Below, piece by piece: positions 1-12,459 of a stretch of 64,000 nt of DNA. Each line of letters opens with the position of its first letter. Position 1 is the first letter of the stretch. The notes below the pieces were generated by a model. It had not been told where the DNA came from, made no database searches, and saw only the letters and a program-made list of their open reading frames with translations. Source of the DNA: Arachnia rubra (GTDB lineage: Bacteria; Actinomycetota; Actinomycetes; Propionibacteriales; Propionibacteriaceae); assembly GCF_019973735.1 (NCBI RefSeq), contig NZ_AP024463.1, positions 1,550,001 to 1,614,000 on the forward strand. The letters run 5' to 3'. The position numbers were made by a program, and so were the translations under genes.

Positions 1-213
1 ACGCGCACCGAGGGGATCATCCCGGCGATTGAGTCTGCCCATGCCGTCGCCGGGGCGCGCCGCCTCGGACTTCGGCTGGCGGAACAGGATCCCGGGGCCC
101 GGCCGAAGATCCTGGTGTGTCTCAGCGGCCGCGGAGACAAGGACGTCGCCACTGCCTTCGAGTACTTCGGCCTCGAGGGGCAGCCCGATCAGACTGTTGG
201 AGGATTGTCGTGA
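1..213 (+). CDS. trpB: Tryptophan synthase beta chain, C-terminal end (partial)
   Basis: The window opens inside this gene; the last 70 codons are visible and end in TGA. The translation reads [13 protein letters not shown] and ends [11 protein letters not shown]. The Glu-Gly-Ile-Ile-Pro-Ala-x-Glu segment and the following [12 protein letters not shown] segment are typical of the PLP-binding C-terminal part of TrpB. TrpB condenses indole with L-serine in the alpha2-beta2 complex. Its stop overlaps the trpA start by 4 bp (GTGA), so the two subunits are translationally coupled. The 5' part lies outside the window. Confidence 0.93.
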   Translation, partial: TRTEGIIPAIESAHAVAGARRLGLRLAEQDPGARPKILVCLSGRGDKDVATAFEYFGLEGQPDQTVGGLS

Positions 214-1058
214 GCACGTTTAACGACCCCAGCCGGCTCGGCATCTCCGGTAGCCGTGTCGCTGACTGCACCGGCCAGGGACGTCCCGCCCTCGTCGGGT
301 ATCTGCCCGTCGGGTACCCGACGGTAGACGGCTCCCTGGCAGCCATGAGGGCCTTGACGGAGGGAACGACGGGGCGCGGCGTCGACATCGTCGAGATCGG
401 CATCCCGTACTCCGATCCGCTGATGGACGGGCTGGTGATCCAGCATGCAGCCCTGAGGGCCCGGGAACGCGGGGTCCGGACCCGGGACGCTTTCCGGGCC
501 GTCGAGGCTGTTGCGGCCGCCGGCGCAACGCCAATGGTCATGACCTACTGGAACCTCATCGAGGCATACGGCCCCGACCGCTTCGCCCGCGATCTCGCGG
601 CCGCTGGGGGAGCGGGGACGATCACTCCTGACCTGCCCCCGGATGACTGCCCGGAGTGGTTCGAGGCCACCGATCGTCACGGCTTGGACCGGGTTTTCCT
701 CATTGCCCCATCATCGTCGCAGGAGCGCATCGGCTTGACGATGCGCTCCTGCCGCGGCTGGGTGTATGCCACCAGCGTGATGGGGGTGACGGGTGCGCGT
801 GCCTCCACCTCCGATGCGGCTCCCGTGATCGTGGAACGGGCCCGTGGCGTCGATCCAAGCCTGCCGGTCGGTGTCGGTCTCGGGGTCTCCAATGGCGCGC
901 AGGCCGCGGAGATCGGCGCCTTCGCGGATCTGGTGATCGTCGGCTCTGCCCTGCTGAAGTGTCTCGGCTCCGACGGCAGGGATCTTGACGGTGACTTGCG
1001 GCGGCTGCGGCTCCTGGTGGACGATCTGGCGTCGGGAGTGGACTGCGCCAGAACCTGA
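210..1058 (+). CDS. trpA: Tryptophan synthase alpha chain
   Basis: TrpA cleaves indole-3-glycerol phosphate to indole and glyceraldehyde 3-phosphate and channels indole to TrpB. The 282-residue product has the family's [14 protein letters not shown] segment, which carries the catalytic Glu and Asp, and the GYLPVGYPT opening strand. A longer in-frame reading starts at 117, but GTG 210 was chosen because it overlaps the trpB stop by 4 bp and follows GGAGGA at 200-205. It is the last gene of the trp cluster seen here. The next gene is on the opposite strand and unrelated. No trpF is seen, which fits the possible dual-function HisA/PriA further on. Confidence 0.95.
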   Translation: MSTFNDPSRLGISGSRVADCTGQGRPALVGYLPVGYPTVDGSLAAMRALTEGTTGRGVDIVEIGIPYSDPLMDGLVIQHAALRARERGVRTRDAFRAVEAVAAAGATPMVMTYWNLIEAYGPDRFARDLAAAGGAGTITPDLPPDDCPEWFEATDRHGLDRVFLIAPSSSQERIGLTMRSCRGWVYATSVMGVTGARASTSDAAPVIVERARGVDPSLPVGVGLGVSNGAQAAEIGAFADLVIVGSALLKCLGSDGRDLDGDLRRLRLLVDDLASGVDCART

Positions 1059-1100
1059 CCAGGGAGGAAGACCACCCTTGGCGGGGTGTGTTCACCTGGT
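1058..1100. terminator. Possible weak terminator between convergent trpA and response regulator
   Basis: An inner stem CACCC/GGGTG (1073-1077 with 1084-1088) is enclosed by ACCAGG/CCTGGT (1058-1063 with 1095-1100). There is no T tract. It sits between convergent gene ends, where a terminator is expected, but the structure is modest. Confidence 0.3.
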
Positions 1101-1113
1101 ATTCGCTTGCCGG

Positions 1114-1755
1114 CTACCCCAGCAGCGTCAGCACAGCCTTGACCCGTCGGTGGACGCTTGGGTCTGCGTGAAGGCCCAGTTTCCCGAAGATCCGCTGCGT
1201 GTGCTTCTCGATCGCACCCTCAGTCACGAACAGGCGCTGCGCGATGCCGGTATTCGTGTGTCCCTCCGCCATCAGCTCCAGGACCTCGCGTTCCCGTGCG
1301 GTGAGCTGCTGCAGCGGGTCATTGTTCCTGCCGCGCCCGAACACCTGGCTAACCACCTCCGGGTCCAGCACGAGGCCGCCGCCAGCCACCCGGTCGGCGG
1401 CGTCAAGGAAGGTGTCGATGTCGGCCACGCGGTCCTTCAGGAGATAACCCAGGCGACTGCCACCGTCGGCGAGCAGCTCCTGGACATAGGCGGCGACCAC
1501 GTACTGGCTCAGCAACAGGATCGGGGCGTCGGCCCACTTCTTCCGGATCTCGACGGCGGCCCGCAGGCCCTCGTCCGTGTTGGACGGGGGCATGCGGATG
1601 TCGGTGATGATCAGCTCGGGCCGTAACTCCAGGGCCCGTGGAACCAGCTCCGTGCCGCTCCCGACGGCGGCGATCACCTCGTGTCCGCCGTCGTCCAGGA
1701 TGAAGGTCAGGCCCTCCCGCAGCAGGACGGAGTCATCGGCTATCAGGACTCGCAA
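1114..1755 (-). CDS. NarL/FixJ-family response regulator
   Basis: The 213-residue protein has an N-terminal receiver domain (about 1-120) with the acidic pair in LIADD, the phospho-acceptor Asp52 in IITDIRMP and the conserved Lys107 in YLLKD. A LuxR-type helix-turn-helix follows at about 148-210, with LTAREREVLELMAEG and IAQRLFVTEGAIEKH. It overlaps the upstream sensor kinase gene by 13 bp, so the two form a cognate pair. It is a DNA-binding regulator of unknown targets; the neighbouring LiaF-like gene suggests envelope stress. Confidence 0.93.
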   Translation of the reverse strand: MRVLIADDSVLLREGLTFILDDGGHEVIAAVGSGTELVPRALELRPELIITDIRMPPSNTDEGLRAAVEIRKKWADAPILLLSQYVVAAYVQELLADGGSRLGYLLKDRVADIDTFLDAADRVAGGGLVLDPEVVSQVFGRGRNNDPLQQLTAREREVLELMAEGHTNTGIAQRLFVTEGAIEKHTQRIFGKLGLHADPSVHRRVKAVLTLLG

Positions 1756-3005
1756 GGGATCACCGCCTCGATCGTGGTTGGGCCTCCCACAGGCGAGGTC
1801 ACCTTCAGTTCGCCGTCGACGCTGTGGAGGCGTTCCTCAAGTCCGGCCAGGCCGTGTCCCTTCGCGGTCGAGGCGCCGCCGGTCCCGTCGTCGGTGATGG
1901 TGACGTACAGCCAGCCGTCCTGGACGGCGGTGACCAGGTCAATCAGGGTTGCCCCGGAGTGTTTGTTGGCGTTGACCAGGGATTCCGAGATCACGAAGTA
2001 GGCGGCCTGCTCGACGTGGGACGGCAGCTGGCCGGGGAGACTGGAGTAGACCGTCACGGGGATGGAGGAACGGGCAGCGGTCTCATCGATAGCGGCCTCG
2101 AGCCCGCGGTCGACCAGCACCGGCGGCGCGATGCCCCGGGAAAGCTGCCGCAGCTCCGCGAGAGTCTCCTGCGTCTGGTCCATGGCAGCCCCAAGGATGG
2201 CGTCGGCGCGCTGCGGGTTCTGGCCCATCTGTTTGCGGGCCCGTGCCAGGTCCATGTTCAGCCGCACCAGGCGCTGCTGCGGGCCGTCATGGATGTCGCG
2301 TTCCAGGCGCCGCAGCGCCCCTGACTCGGCGCGCTGGGCCGCGGCGCGGGACTCCTGCAGCTGGCTCACCTGGAAATTGCTGCGGGCACGCTGGTTCAGC
2401 AGTAGCTCGCCTACGCTGGCCTGGAAGTTCGCCAGGCTTTGCATGACAGCCGGGGCCTTGAGGGCAGCGGGAATGCCGATCGCGATGTAGATGATGGTGT
2501 TGATGATGTCTGGGAAGGGGAGTCCCAGCAGGTGGGCGAGCCCTCCGTTATGAATTCCTAAGCGGCTCAGCACCCAGATGTTGAGGGGGCCGAGCACGGC
2601 AACCGTGGAGAGCACAAGCCAGACCAGGGACAGCGCCCAGGTCAGGATGGAGGCGAAGAAGGAAACCGCCACCCAGAGCACGTCGTACCAGGACTGCGGA
2701 TCCTTCAGGATGTGCTTGACCCGGCTCACTAGGCCGGCGTCCTGGGGGGCAGGAAGATATGCGGAGGGAACAGGTTCGCGTCCCAGTAGCGTTTCCTGGG
2801 TGCGGCGTTCCAGCTGGGCGGCGGACCGGGCCATGAGCAGGCCGCCGGTCAGGATGAGTAGCCCGAAGCCCAGGATCGCTGTGCCTGCTCCCAGCGCGGT
2901 GCTGACAACGACCAGGATGAAGGTGATCAGCCGCAGTGGCCAGCCGAACAGCAGGTAGCCTACGTTGGCCCCGAAACGGGAACGGGGGGAGGTGGTTTCT
3001 GTCAT
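1743..3005 (-). CDS. Membrane sensor histidine kinase (HisKA_3 type)
   Basis: The protein has 420 residues. The N-terminal half is a membrane sensor: hydrophobic segments lie at about 24-58, 107-140 and 166-182, resembling the actinobacterial putative-sensor domain. After a helical linker comes the HisKA_3 dimerisation domain with LERDIHDGPQQRL, in which His239 is the predicted phosphorylation site. A HATPase_c domain follows, with NANKHSGA (N box), DDGTGGA and GHGLAGLEERL. It should autophosphorylate and pass phosphate to Asp52 of the overlapping response regulator. No extracellular ligand domain is apparent, so an intramembrane signal is likely. That last point is inference. Confidence 0.92.
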   Translation of the reverse strand: MTETTSPRSRFGANVGYLLFGWPLRLITFILVVVSTALGAGTAILGFGLLILTGGLLMARSAAQLERRTQETLLGREPVPSAYLPAPQDAGLVSRVKHILKDPQSWYDVLWVAVSFFASILTWALSLVWLVLSTVAVLGPLNIWVLSRLGIHNGGLAHLLGLPFPDIINTIIYIAIGIPAALKAPAVMQSLANFQASVGELLLNQRARSNFQVSQLQESRAAAQRAESGALRRLERDIHDGPQQRLVRLNMDLARARKQMGQNPQRADAILGAAMDQTQETLAELRQLSRGIAPPVLVDRGLEAAIDETAARSSIPVTVYSSLPGQLPSHVEQAAYFVISESLVNANKHSGATLIDLVTAVQDGWLYVTITDDGTGGASTAKGHGLAGLEERLHSVDGELKVTSPVGGPTTIEAVIPCES

Positions 3006-3104
3006 GTCCTACAGCTTTCCGTCTGAGAGCCTGGCTGAGTATCCCGCTGCCTGTACAAGGTGGGGTGGGGCTGGCCCGACATTTCTCAGCCTTCTATCAG
3101 CCTT

Positions 3105-3749
3105 TTAGGAGAGCTCCTTGCGGAATTTCTTGAAGAACGATGTGTGTTCTGGGCCGTAGACTTTGACATCTCCCAGGATGCAGAAGCCGGTCAGGACCAG
3201 CTCCGGGCCCTCCCCGGGAACCAGGCCCTTGACCTTGGTGTCGCCGAGCACTTTGTTGATTTCGTTGCGGACTCTGACCCCTGCTGGCACGCGCAGCTTC
3301 ACATCCCCCATGAGCACCATGATGCTGAGCCTGCACGACTGGGCCTCGAAGACGGCCGAGGTCATGTCGATCAGGACATCACCCAAGACACTGGTGATCT
3401 CGTCCTCGGCCCGCACCAGCACATCGGAGTCGCGCTTTATGCTGCTGAAGATGGCCGTGATGCCGTCGCTCTCCCTGCCGGCGCCGCTAGGATCGACCAC
3501 CGCCCGGGAAAAGCCATCACTGGTCCGCGCCGTCCTGGGGGTCGGCTCGGGCGCGGCAGGGACCAGGTCGGTTGTCACGGTCCTCAACTCCCCGAAGGTC
3601 TTGGCCGACCAGACCTGGCTGAGACGATGGTCGTGTTCTTCCCGGGTCAGGCGCCCGTCGCTATAGGCGTCGGTCAACAGCTGCTCCACCGCGGAACGGT
3701 CCGCGTCTGAGCAGCGCAAGTGGTCTGGCTGCGGCATGGGGATCAGCAT
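3105..3749 (-). CDS. DUF1707 and LiaF-C-like domain protein
   Basis: The protein has 214 residues. The N-terminus (about 10-62, RCSDADRSAVEQLLTDAYSD and the RLTREEHDHR segment) is a DUF1707 domain, common in actinobacterial envelope or regulatory proteins. A spacer follows, then residues about 95-205 have repeating beta-rich LGDV/MGDV units like the C-terminal domain of LiaF and VraT. ATG 3749 is preceded by a GGCGGAG segment on the minus strand; Met5 (3737) is an alternative. It lies about 100 bp upstream of the kinase gene in the same orientation and could be its accessory modulator, as LiaF is for LiaRS. No membrane segment is visible, unlike true LiaF. Confidence 0.8.
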   Translation of the reverse strand: MLIPMPQPDHLRCSDADRSAVEQLLTDAYSDGRLTREEHDHRLSQVWSAKTFGELRTVTTDLVPAAPEPTPRTARTSDGFSRAVVDPSGAGRESDGITAIFSSIKRDSDVLVRAEDEITSVLGDVLIDMTSAVFEAQSCRLSIMVLMGDVKLRVPAGVRVRNEINKVLGDTKVKGLVPGEGPELVLTGFCILGDVKVYGPEHTSFFKKFRKELS

Positions 3750-3775
3750 ACGCGGACTCCGCCGTCATCCGGGAG

Positions 3776-3781
3776 TAGGGT
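3776..3781 (+). promoter_or_regulatory. Candidate -10 box for dnaE
   Basis: TAGGGT matches the actinobacterial TANNNT -10. It would give a leader of roughly 28 nt carrying the GGAAGGAG ribosome site at 3803-3810. No clear -35 was seen. Confidence 0.35.
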
Positions 3782-3815
3782 TGGTGCCCGTTCAGGTCGG
3801 ATGGAAGGAGCAGTC

Positions 3816-7347
<3,532 letters not shown>

Positions 7348-7355
<8 letters not shown>

Positions 7356-7905
7356 GCTTCGTCCCACACGGGCCAGGCCCCGGCTGCTGTGGCGAGTCCT
7401 ACGGTTCTGTGCGGTCCTGCTCGGCCTCGGGACTGTGTGCGCATTCGCCTGGGCGCACCTGTCGCATCGTCCCGGTTACATCGTGTCTCAGGAACTGGGG
7501 GCGAGCCTGTCGGAGCGAGGCCTGGCAGACGTCTTTTCAACGGATGCGCTGTTCGTGCTGCTGTCAGCCCTCAGCGGTCTCGTCATCGGCTTGGTGGCGT
7601 GGTGGTGGTTCAAGGACCGTGGCTGGTGGGTCTGCGTGGCTGCTGTCGGCGGGGCCCTGGTCGCCTCGCTGATCACCTGGCTCGGTGGGATGTGGATCCT
7701 TCCCCCAAGCTTCGACGCTCGCCTGGCGGCAGCCTCAGCCGGGGATGTCGTGCTCATTGATCTCACCCTGCATGCTTTGTCGGCGCTGATGGTCGGACCG
7801 TTTTGCGCCATCACGCCCGTGATGCTGTTCGCTGTCTTCTGGCCCGAGCAGCCGCCTGTCCAGGGACCTCCGACCGAGCCGCGCCGCATCGCGGCTGTAG
7901 ACTGA
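7348..7905 (+). CDS. Hypothetical integral membrane protein
   Basis: The 185-residue protein has an Arg-rich start (MAELRPTRARPRLLWR) and about four hydrophobic segments, near 19-38, 70-88, 98-117 and 144-172, with Trp-rich loops such as VAWWWFKDRGWW. I do not recognise a characterised family; position and topology resemble DUF2567-type actinobacterial membrane proteins found beside hisD. ATG 7348 follows GGGAAGGGA (7331-7339) and overlaps the dnaE end by 8 bp. It ends 6 bp before hisD. Function unknown. Confidence 0.75.
7898..7903 (+). promoter_or_regulatory. Candidate leaderless -10 box for hisD
   Basis: TAGACT ends 8 nt before the hisD GTG (7912), and there is no ribosome-binding sequence in between. 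This spacing puts the start site at or next to the start codon. It would be the head promoter of the his genes. The -35 is not obvious. Confidence 0.4.
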
Positions 7906-7911
7906 CCGACC

Positions 7912-9213
7912 GTGCTTAGAACGGTTGACCTGACCGCCATCAAGGGTGAATACCGGGCCCATATCCCCAGAGCCGCGCTGGATGTGGCCGGCGCCATGGA
8001 TGCGGTGAAGGGAATGTGCGACGAGGTCCGTGACCGGGGCGCCGAGGCTCTTGCCGAGTATTCCGGGCGTTTCGACGGCGTGGTCCCCGCTTCCTTCCGG
8101 GTGCCGGAGGAGAGACTGGCCGACGCGCAGCGGCGGCTTGACCCCTTGCTCCGGAAGGCCTTCGAGGAAGCCATCAGGCGCCGGCGTCTCGTCGCCGAGA
8201 CCCTGGAACACGACCCCGACCCCAGCCCCGCCATCCTGGCCGAGGGTGCCCGGGTGGGGCTGCGGAACATCCCGGTCGAGCGAGTCGGGCTCTATGTCCC
8301 AGGAGGGCTGGCGCCCCTGGCCTCGAGTGTGATCATGAACGTGGTTCCCGCCCAGGTCGCGGGGGTGAGGGAGATCGCCGTCGCCTCACCGCCCCAGGCC
8401 GAATCCGGCGGGTGGCCACACCCGAACATTCTTGCGCTCTGCCATCTGCTGGGGGTCACCGAGGTCTATGCCGTCGGTGGTGCCCAAGCCATTGCGATGT
8501 TCGCCCATGGGGTCGAGGGCCTCTGTACCCCAGTGTCGATGGTCACGGGCCCGGGAAACATCTACGTGGTGGCGGCGAAGCGCCTGTTGCGGGGAATCGT
8601 CGGCATCGACTCCGAGGCAGGCCCAACCGAAATCGCCATCATCGCAGACTCCTCCGCGAACCCCGCTTATGTCGCGGCCGACCTGATCTCTCAGGCGGAG
8701 CACGACCCGATGGCTGCCTCCGTCCTGATCACGGACTCTGTCTCCCTCGCTGAGGCTGTGGAAGGTGAACTGGAGAGCCAGGTGGCGCAGACAAGGCACC
8801 GGGAGCGTATCCGCACTGCGCTGGCAGGACAGCAGTCGGCCGTATTGTTGGTGCGTGATCTCGACCAGGCGGTGCAGGTGGCGGATGCCTACGCGGCGGA
8901 GCACCTGGAGATCCAGACACGCGACCCCGGACAGGTGGCGGCCCGGATCCGCAACGCCGGTGCCATCTTCGTCGGCGAACACTCGCCCGTCAGCCTCGGC
9001 GACTATTCAGCAGGTTCCACCCATGTCCTGCCGACCGCGGGCTGCGCATGCCACGGCTCCGGGCTGAGCGTGCGCTCCTTCATGCGGACCGTGCACGTCA
9101 TCGGCTACTCCCGGGATGCCCTGGCTGAGATCGCGGACGGGATCGAGCGGTTCGCCCTGGCCGAGGATCTGCCTGGTCATGCTGCGGCAATCACGGTCAG
9201 GGCAGAACGATGA
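7912..9213 (+). CDS. hisD: Histidinol dehydrogenase
   Basis: HisD catalyses the last two steps of histidine synthesis, the NAD-dependent oxidation of L-histidinol to L-histidine. The 433-residue product has the standard length. Visible motifs are [19 protein letters not shown], the GPGNIYV segment, ISQAEHDP with the zinc/base His, the catalytic Glu-His in AAEHLEI, and [17 protein letters not shown] [14 protein letters not shown]. The start is GTG with no Shine-Dalgarno. It overlaps hisC by 4 bp within a 21-bp tandem duplication (9202-9243). Confidence 0.96.
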   Translation: MLRTVDLTAIKGEYRAHIPRAALDVAGAMDAVKGMCDEVRDRGAEALAEYSGRFDGVVPASFRVPEERLADAQRRLDPLLRKAFEEAIRRRRLVAETLEHDPDPSPAILAEGARVGLRNIPVERVGLYVPGGLAPLASSVIMNVVPAQVAGVREIAVASPPQAESGGWPHPNILALCHLLGVTEVYAVGGAQAIAMFAHGVEGLCTPVSMVTGPGNIYVVAAKRLLRGIVGIDSEAGPTEIAIIADSSANPAYVAADLISQAEHDPMAASVLITDSVSLAEAVEGELESQVAQTRHRERIRTALAGQQSAVLLVRDLDQAVQVADAYAAEHLEIQTRDPGQVAARIRNAGAIFVGEHSPVSLGDYSAGSTHVLPTAGCACHGSGLSVRSFMRTVHVIGYSRDALAEIADGIERFALAEDLPGHAAAITVRAER

Positions 9214-9243
9214 GCAGTAGCTGCAGAACGATGAGCAGTAGCT
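9202..9243 (+). repeat. Perfect 21-bp tandem duplication over the hisD stop / hisC start
   Basis: The unit at 9202-9222 (beginning GCAGAACGATGAGC) is repeated exactly at 9223-9243. The first copy holds the hisD TGA and an ATG at 9210. The second copy holds a second in-frame ATG at 9231. The repeat adds seven codons to hisC if translation starts at the first ATG. Confidence 0.97.
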
Positions 9244-10316
9244 ATGGTGACCTGCCGCTGCGCGCAGACCTGGTGGGGCAGGAGCCTTATGGTGCCCCGC
9301 AGCTCGACGTCCCGGTCGTGCTCAACGTCAACGAGAATCCCTACCCGCCCTCACCCGCACTGAGGCAGGCGATGGGGGCGGCCATCCAGGAGGCGGCAGG
9401 GTCGATGAACCGTTACCCGGATCGTGACGCCCTCACGCTCCGTGAGGCTCTGGCCTCCTACCTCGGGAACGGGCTCACGGCAGGCAATATCTGGGCGGCC
9501 AACGGCTCCAACGAGATCATGAGCCAGCTGCTGACCGCCTTCGGCGGCCCGGGCCGCACGATGCTCACCTTCACTCCCACCTACTCGATGTATCCCGAGT
9601 ACGCCCGCAACACCTGCACCTCCTACGTGACCGAGCCACGCCGCCAGGACTTCACAGTGGATGCCGGCCTCGTGCTCTCCGCTATCGCCAGGCACAGCCC
9701 CACGGTGGTCGTGATCACCACCCCGAACAACCCCACCGGCACCTGCACCAGCCTGGAGGTGATTGACGCGGTCTGCTCGGCGACCGATGCCGTGGTGGTG
9801 GTCGACGAGGCATACCAGGAGTTCTCCCAGACCCCAGCTGCCTTGTCCCTGCTGGCCAGGCACCCACGGCTGGTTGTCACCCGGACCATGTCCAAGGCCT
9901 TCGCCATGGCGGGAGGCAGGGTTGGTTACCTGGCCGCGTCCCCAGCCGTCGTGGACGCCTGCCGGCTCGTCCGGCTGCCCTACCACCTGAGCGCACAGAC
10001 CCAGGCTTTGGCGCTGGTCGCCCTCACCCATCAGGATGAGCTGCTGTCCAGGGTGAGACAGCTGGCTCAAGAGTGCCGGTCCTTCCAGGACTGGCTGCGG
10101 GACAATGGCTATGAGGTGGTTCCCTCCGAGGCGAACTTCGTGCTGTTCGGGCGTTTCACGGATCGCCATGCGGTGTGGCAGGGCCTGCTGAACCGTGGTG
10201 TGCTGATCCGTGAGACCGGCCCCCAGGGCTTCCTCAGGGCCTCTGCGGGAAAACCTGAGGAGATGGCCGCCCTCAAAGAGGCACTCGCAAAGATCAATCC
10301 GGAAGGACGCCATTGA
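9210..10316 (+). CDS. hisC: Histidinol-phosphate aminotransferase
   Basis: A PLP-dependent class I/II aminotransferase that converts imidazole acetol phosphate and glutamate to histidinol phosphate. The product is 368 residues from ATG 9210 or 361 from ATG 9231. Motifs include [35 protein letters not shown] and the PLP-lysine in [17 protein letters not shown]. The duplicated unit gives the N-terminus [14 protein letters not shown]. Either ATG is plausible; the first keeps the 4-bp ATGA overlap with hisD, the second restores the presumed ancestral length. The stop overlaps the hisB ATG by 1 bp. Confidence 0.95.
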   Translation: MSSSCRTMSSSYGDLPLRADLVGQEPYGAPQLDVPVVLNVNENPYPPSPALRQAMGAAIQEAAGSMNRYPDRDALTLREALASYLGNGLTAGNIWAANGSNEIMSQLLTAFGGPGRTMLTFTPTYSMYPEYARNTCTSYVTEPRRQDFTVDAGLVLSAIARHSPTVVVITTPNNPTGTCTSLEVIDAVCSATDAVVVVDEAYQEFSQTPAALSLLARHPRLVVTRTMSKAFAMAGGRVGYLAASPAVVDACRLVRLPYHLSAQTQALALVALTHQDELLSRVRQLAQECRSFQDWLRDNGYEVVPSEANFVLFGRFTDRHAVWQGLLNRGVLIRETGPQGFLRASAGKPEEMAALKEALAKINPEGRH

Positions 10317-10924
10317 TGAGCCGTACCGCCACCAGGTCACGCTCCACCAGCGAGTCCGAAATCACCGTCAGCCTCGACCTCGATGGGACCGGGCGCAGCC
10401 GGATCTCCACAGGGGTCGGCTTCTACGACCACATGCTCACCGCCCTGTCCCGGCACTCCCTGATCGACATGGAGATCCAGGCAGCCGGTGACGTGCACAT
10501 CGACGGGCATCACGTCGTCGAGGACACCGCCATCGTGCTCGGGCAGGCGCTCGGCGAGGCTCTCGGAGACAAACGCGGCATCCGGCGGTATGCCGACGCC
10601 ACGGTGCCCCTGGATGAGGCTCTCGCGCACTGCGTGGTCGATGTGGCCGGGCGGCCCTACGTGGTGTGCTCCGGTGAACCCGAGGGCCAGGCCTACGCCC
10701 GGATCGGGGGATCGGGCGTGGTCTACGCGGGCTCGATGACCTATCACGTGTTCGAGTCGCTGGGGCTGAACGCCGGACTCTGCCTCCATCTGCGGCTTCT
10801 CGCGGGCCGCGACCCGCATCACATCGTCGAGGCCGAGTTCAAGGCCCTGGCGCGGGCGCTGCGGGACGCCGTGACCCTTGACCCGCGTGTGCCCGGTGTC
10901 CCTTCCACCAAGGGGTCGCTCTGA
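10316..10924 (+). CDS. hisB: Imidazoleglycerol-phosphate dehydratase
   Basis: This dehydrates IGP to imidazole acetol phosphate. It is the monofunctional 202-residue form without the phosphatase domain of enteric HisB. The metal-binding His clusters are present: [28 protein letters not shown] and the C-terminal [18 protein letters not shown] 10316 overlaps the hisC TGA by 1 bp and follows GGAAGGA at 10301-10307. A TTG at 10313 is a less likely start. The stop overlaps the CTG start proposed for hisH. Confidence 0.95.
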   Translation: MSRTATRSRSTSESEITVSLDLDGTGRSRISTGVGFYDHMLTALSRHSLIDMEIQAAGDVHIDGHHVVEDTAIVLGQALGEALGDKRGIRRYADATVPLDEALAHCVVDVAGRPYVVCSGEPEGQAYARIGGSGVVYAGSMTYHVFESLGLNAGLCLHLRLLAGRDPHHIVEAEFKALARALRDAVTLDPRVPGVPSTKGSL

Positions 10925-11538
10925 GCCGCCGGGTCGGGTTGTTCGACTACGGATCGGGCAACCTGCACTCTGCAGCCCGGGCCCTGGAGGCCGCAGGAGG
11001 GCGGGTGGCACTCACCAGGAGCACCCGCGAACTGGCCGCGTGCGACGCGCTGGTGGTGCCGGGGGTCGGGGCCTACGCCGCCTGCATGACTGGGTTGCGC
11101 GCGTCGGGGGGAACCGAGCTGCTGGCTGATTGGCTGCCTACCGGCAAGCCGCTTCTCGGGATCTGTGTCGGGCACCAGATCTTCTTCGAATCGGGGTCGG
11201 AGCACGGCGTCCAAGCCACGGGGCTGGGGATCTGGCCGGGGAGGGTCCAGCTTCTGGCAGCTCGCAGGCTGCCGCATATGGGCTGGAATCGCGTCGAGGT
11301 GCCGGACGGCAGCAGGATTTTCGCGAGTGTCGAGACAGAACGCTTCTATTTTGTCCACAGCTATGCGGCGCCAGTGCTTCCGGTGCCACCGCAACCCGGG
11401 ACGCTGGTCACCACCGCCACCCACGAGACGACTTTCATCGCGGCGGTGGAGAGCGCAGGCATCTGCTCTACGCAGTTCCACCCGGAGAAGTCCGGGGCCG
11501 CCGGAGTGCGGCTGCTGCGCAACTGGCTGGAGCAGTGA
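10921..11538 (+). CDS. hisH: Imidazole glycerol phosphate synthase, glutamine amidotransferase subunit (CTG start)
   Basis: HisH supplies ammonia to HisF. Visible are the oxyanion region YGSGNL, the nucleophile Cys in [19 protein letters not shown] and the catalytic His-x-Glu in [10 protein letters not shown]. No ATG or GTG lies in frame between the stop at 10879 and the family start. The choices are CTG 10921 and TTG 10939. TTG would delete the first beta strand ([10 protein letters not shown]), so CTG is preferred: it overlaps the hisB stop by 4 bp and follows AAGGGG (10910-10915). The product would be 205 residues. hisF is not adjacent and is not in the window. Confidence 0.9.
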   Translation: MSRRVGLFDYGSGNLHSAARALEAAGGRVALTRSTRELAACDALVVPGVGAYAACMTGLRASGGTELLADWLPTGKPLLGICVGHQIFFESGSEHGVQATGLGIWPGRVQLLAARRLPHMGWNRVEVPDGSRIFASVETERFYFVHSYAAPVLPVPPQPGTLVTTATHETTFIAAVESAGICSTQFHPEKSGAAGVRLLRNWLEQ

Positions 11539-11578
11539 GCAGTGTAGGTCTGACGGGCCCGTGATTAATGACGATTAA

Positions 11579-12382
11579 TTACGCTGACCTGCCGGTGTCT
11601 GCCGTCAACTGGTCCACCAGCTGCGGCAGCCCGACGGCCGCGGTCGTGCGCCAGTGCAGGTTGCACGCCAGATCGGTGGGCTCTGGATTGACCTCCACGA
11701 CGAAGGAGCCGGCCTGTAGCGCCAGCCCGGGGAGGGCCGCGGCCGGGTAGACGATGGAGGAGGTGCCGACCACCAGGGTCAGGTCGGCCTGCTGCGCGGC
11801 CTCGACGGAGGCGTCGATGTCGGCGGCGTTCAGCGGCTCACCGAAGAACACGATGCTCGGTCGCAGATCCCCGCCGCAGGCTGCGCACGCCGATGGTGTG
11901 ACGCGCAGATCCGGTTCTCGTGAGGCAGCCGAAAGATCCGGGTCGCCCGGGCGGCCACAGTCGATGCAGTGGAAACGGTCCAGCCTTCCATGTAGATGGG
12001 CGAGAACCTCGGATCCGGCACGCTCGTGCAGGTCATCGATGTTCTGGGTGACGACATCGAGGCGCTGCAGCGGAAGTGCGCCACCGGCCAGGGCCGCCCA
12101 GCGTGCCAGGGCCGAATGTCCCGCATTTGGGGAGGTAGACCTGACGATGCCGATGCGCCACAGGTACCAGGCCCAGACCAAGCTGGGGTCGGTCCGCCAG
12201 CCCTCCTCGGTGGCCATCGCCTCGGGTGAGTAATGGGCCCATAAACCTGCCGACTCGTCACGGAAGGTCGGCACCCCGGATTCCGCCGACATGCCCGCCC
12301 CCGTGAGGATCAGGACCGTGCGGGCGGATCTTGCCTGCGTCAGGAGTTCGGGGGGCGGTGGTTCCAGTCTCCGGTGGTTCAT
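11579..12382 (-). CDS. NAD-dependent protein deacylase (sirtuin)
   Basis: A Sir2-family enzyme that removes acyl groups from lysines using NAD. From ATG 12382 it has 267 residues. The NAD motif GAGMSAESGVPTFRD is at about 28-42, TQNIDDLHERAG at 112-123, the catalytic His131 in HLHG, and zinc cysteines Cys139/142 and Cys166/169. Tyr73 and Arg76 (WYLWR) match the Y-x-x-R pair that defines class III desuccinylases such as CobB and SIRT5. A GTG at 12409 would add nine residues. It lies convergent to hisH and divergent from pcp, splitting the histidine genes. Confidence 0.93.
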   Translation of the reverse strand: MNHRRLEPPPPELLTQARSARTVLILTGAGMSAESGVPTFRDESAGLWAHYSPEAMATEEGWRTDPSLVWAWYLWRIGIVRSTSPNAGHSALARWAALAGGALPLQRLDVVTQNIDDLHERAGSEVLAHLHGRLDRFHCIDCGRPGDPDLSAASREPDLRVTPSACAACGGDLRPSIVFFGEPLNAADIDASVEAAQQADLTLVVGTSSIVYPAAALPGLALQAGSFVVEVNPEPTDLACNLHWRTTAAVGLPQLVDQLTADTGRSA

Positions 12383-12447
12383 GGCTCCACTCTTGCACAG
12401 GTCATGCACGAGGCCTTTTGGTGGTGGGGCCGGATGCGCGTGACCGT

Positions 12448-12453
12448 TATCCT
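12448..12453 (+). promoter_or_regulatory. Candidate leaderless -10 box for pcp
   Basis: TATCCT ends 6 nt before the pcp GTG at 12460. No Shine-Dalgarno is present. The same 6-nt spacing recurs at rel, rarA, gmk and the MBL gene. Confidence 0.45.
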
Positions 12454-12459
12454 GAGCCG

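Noticed and set aside
11564..11580. AT-rich repeat (GATTAAT twice) between hisH and the sirtuin gene
   Set aside because: It is only about 17 bp between convergent gene ends, with no associated mobile-element or integrase feature.
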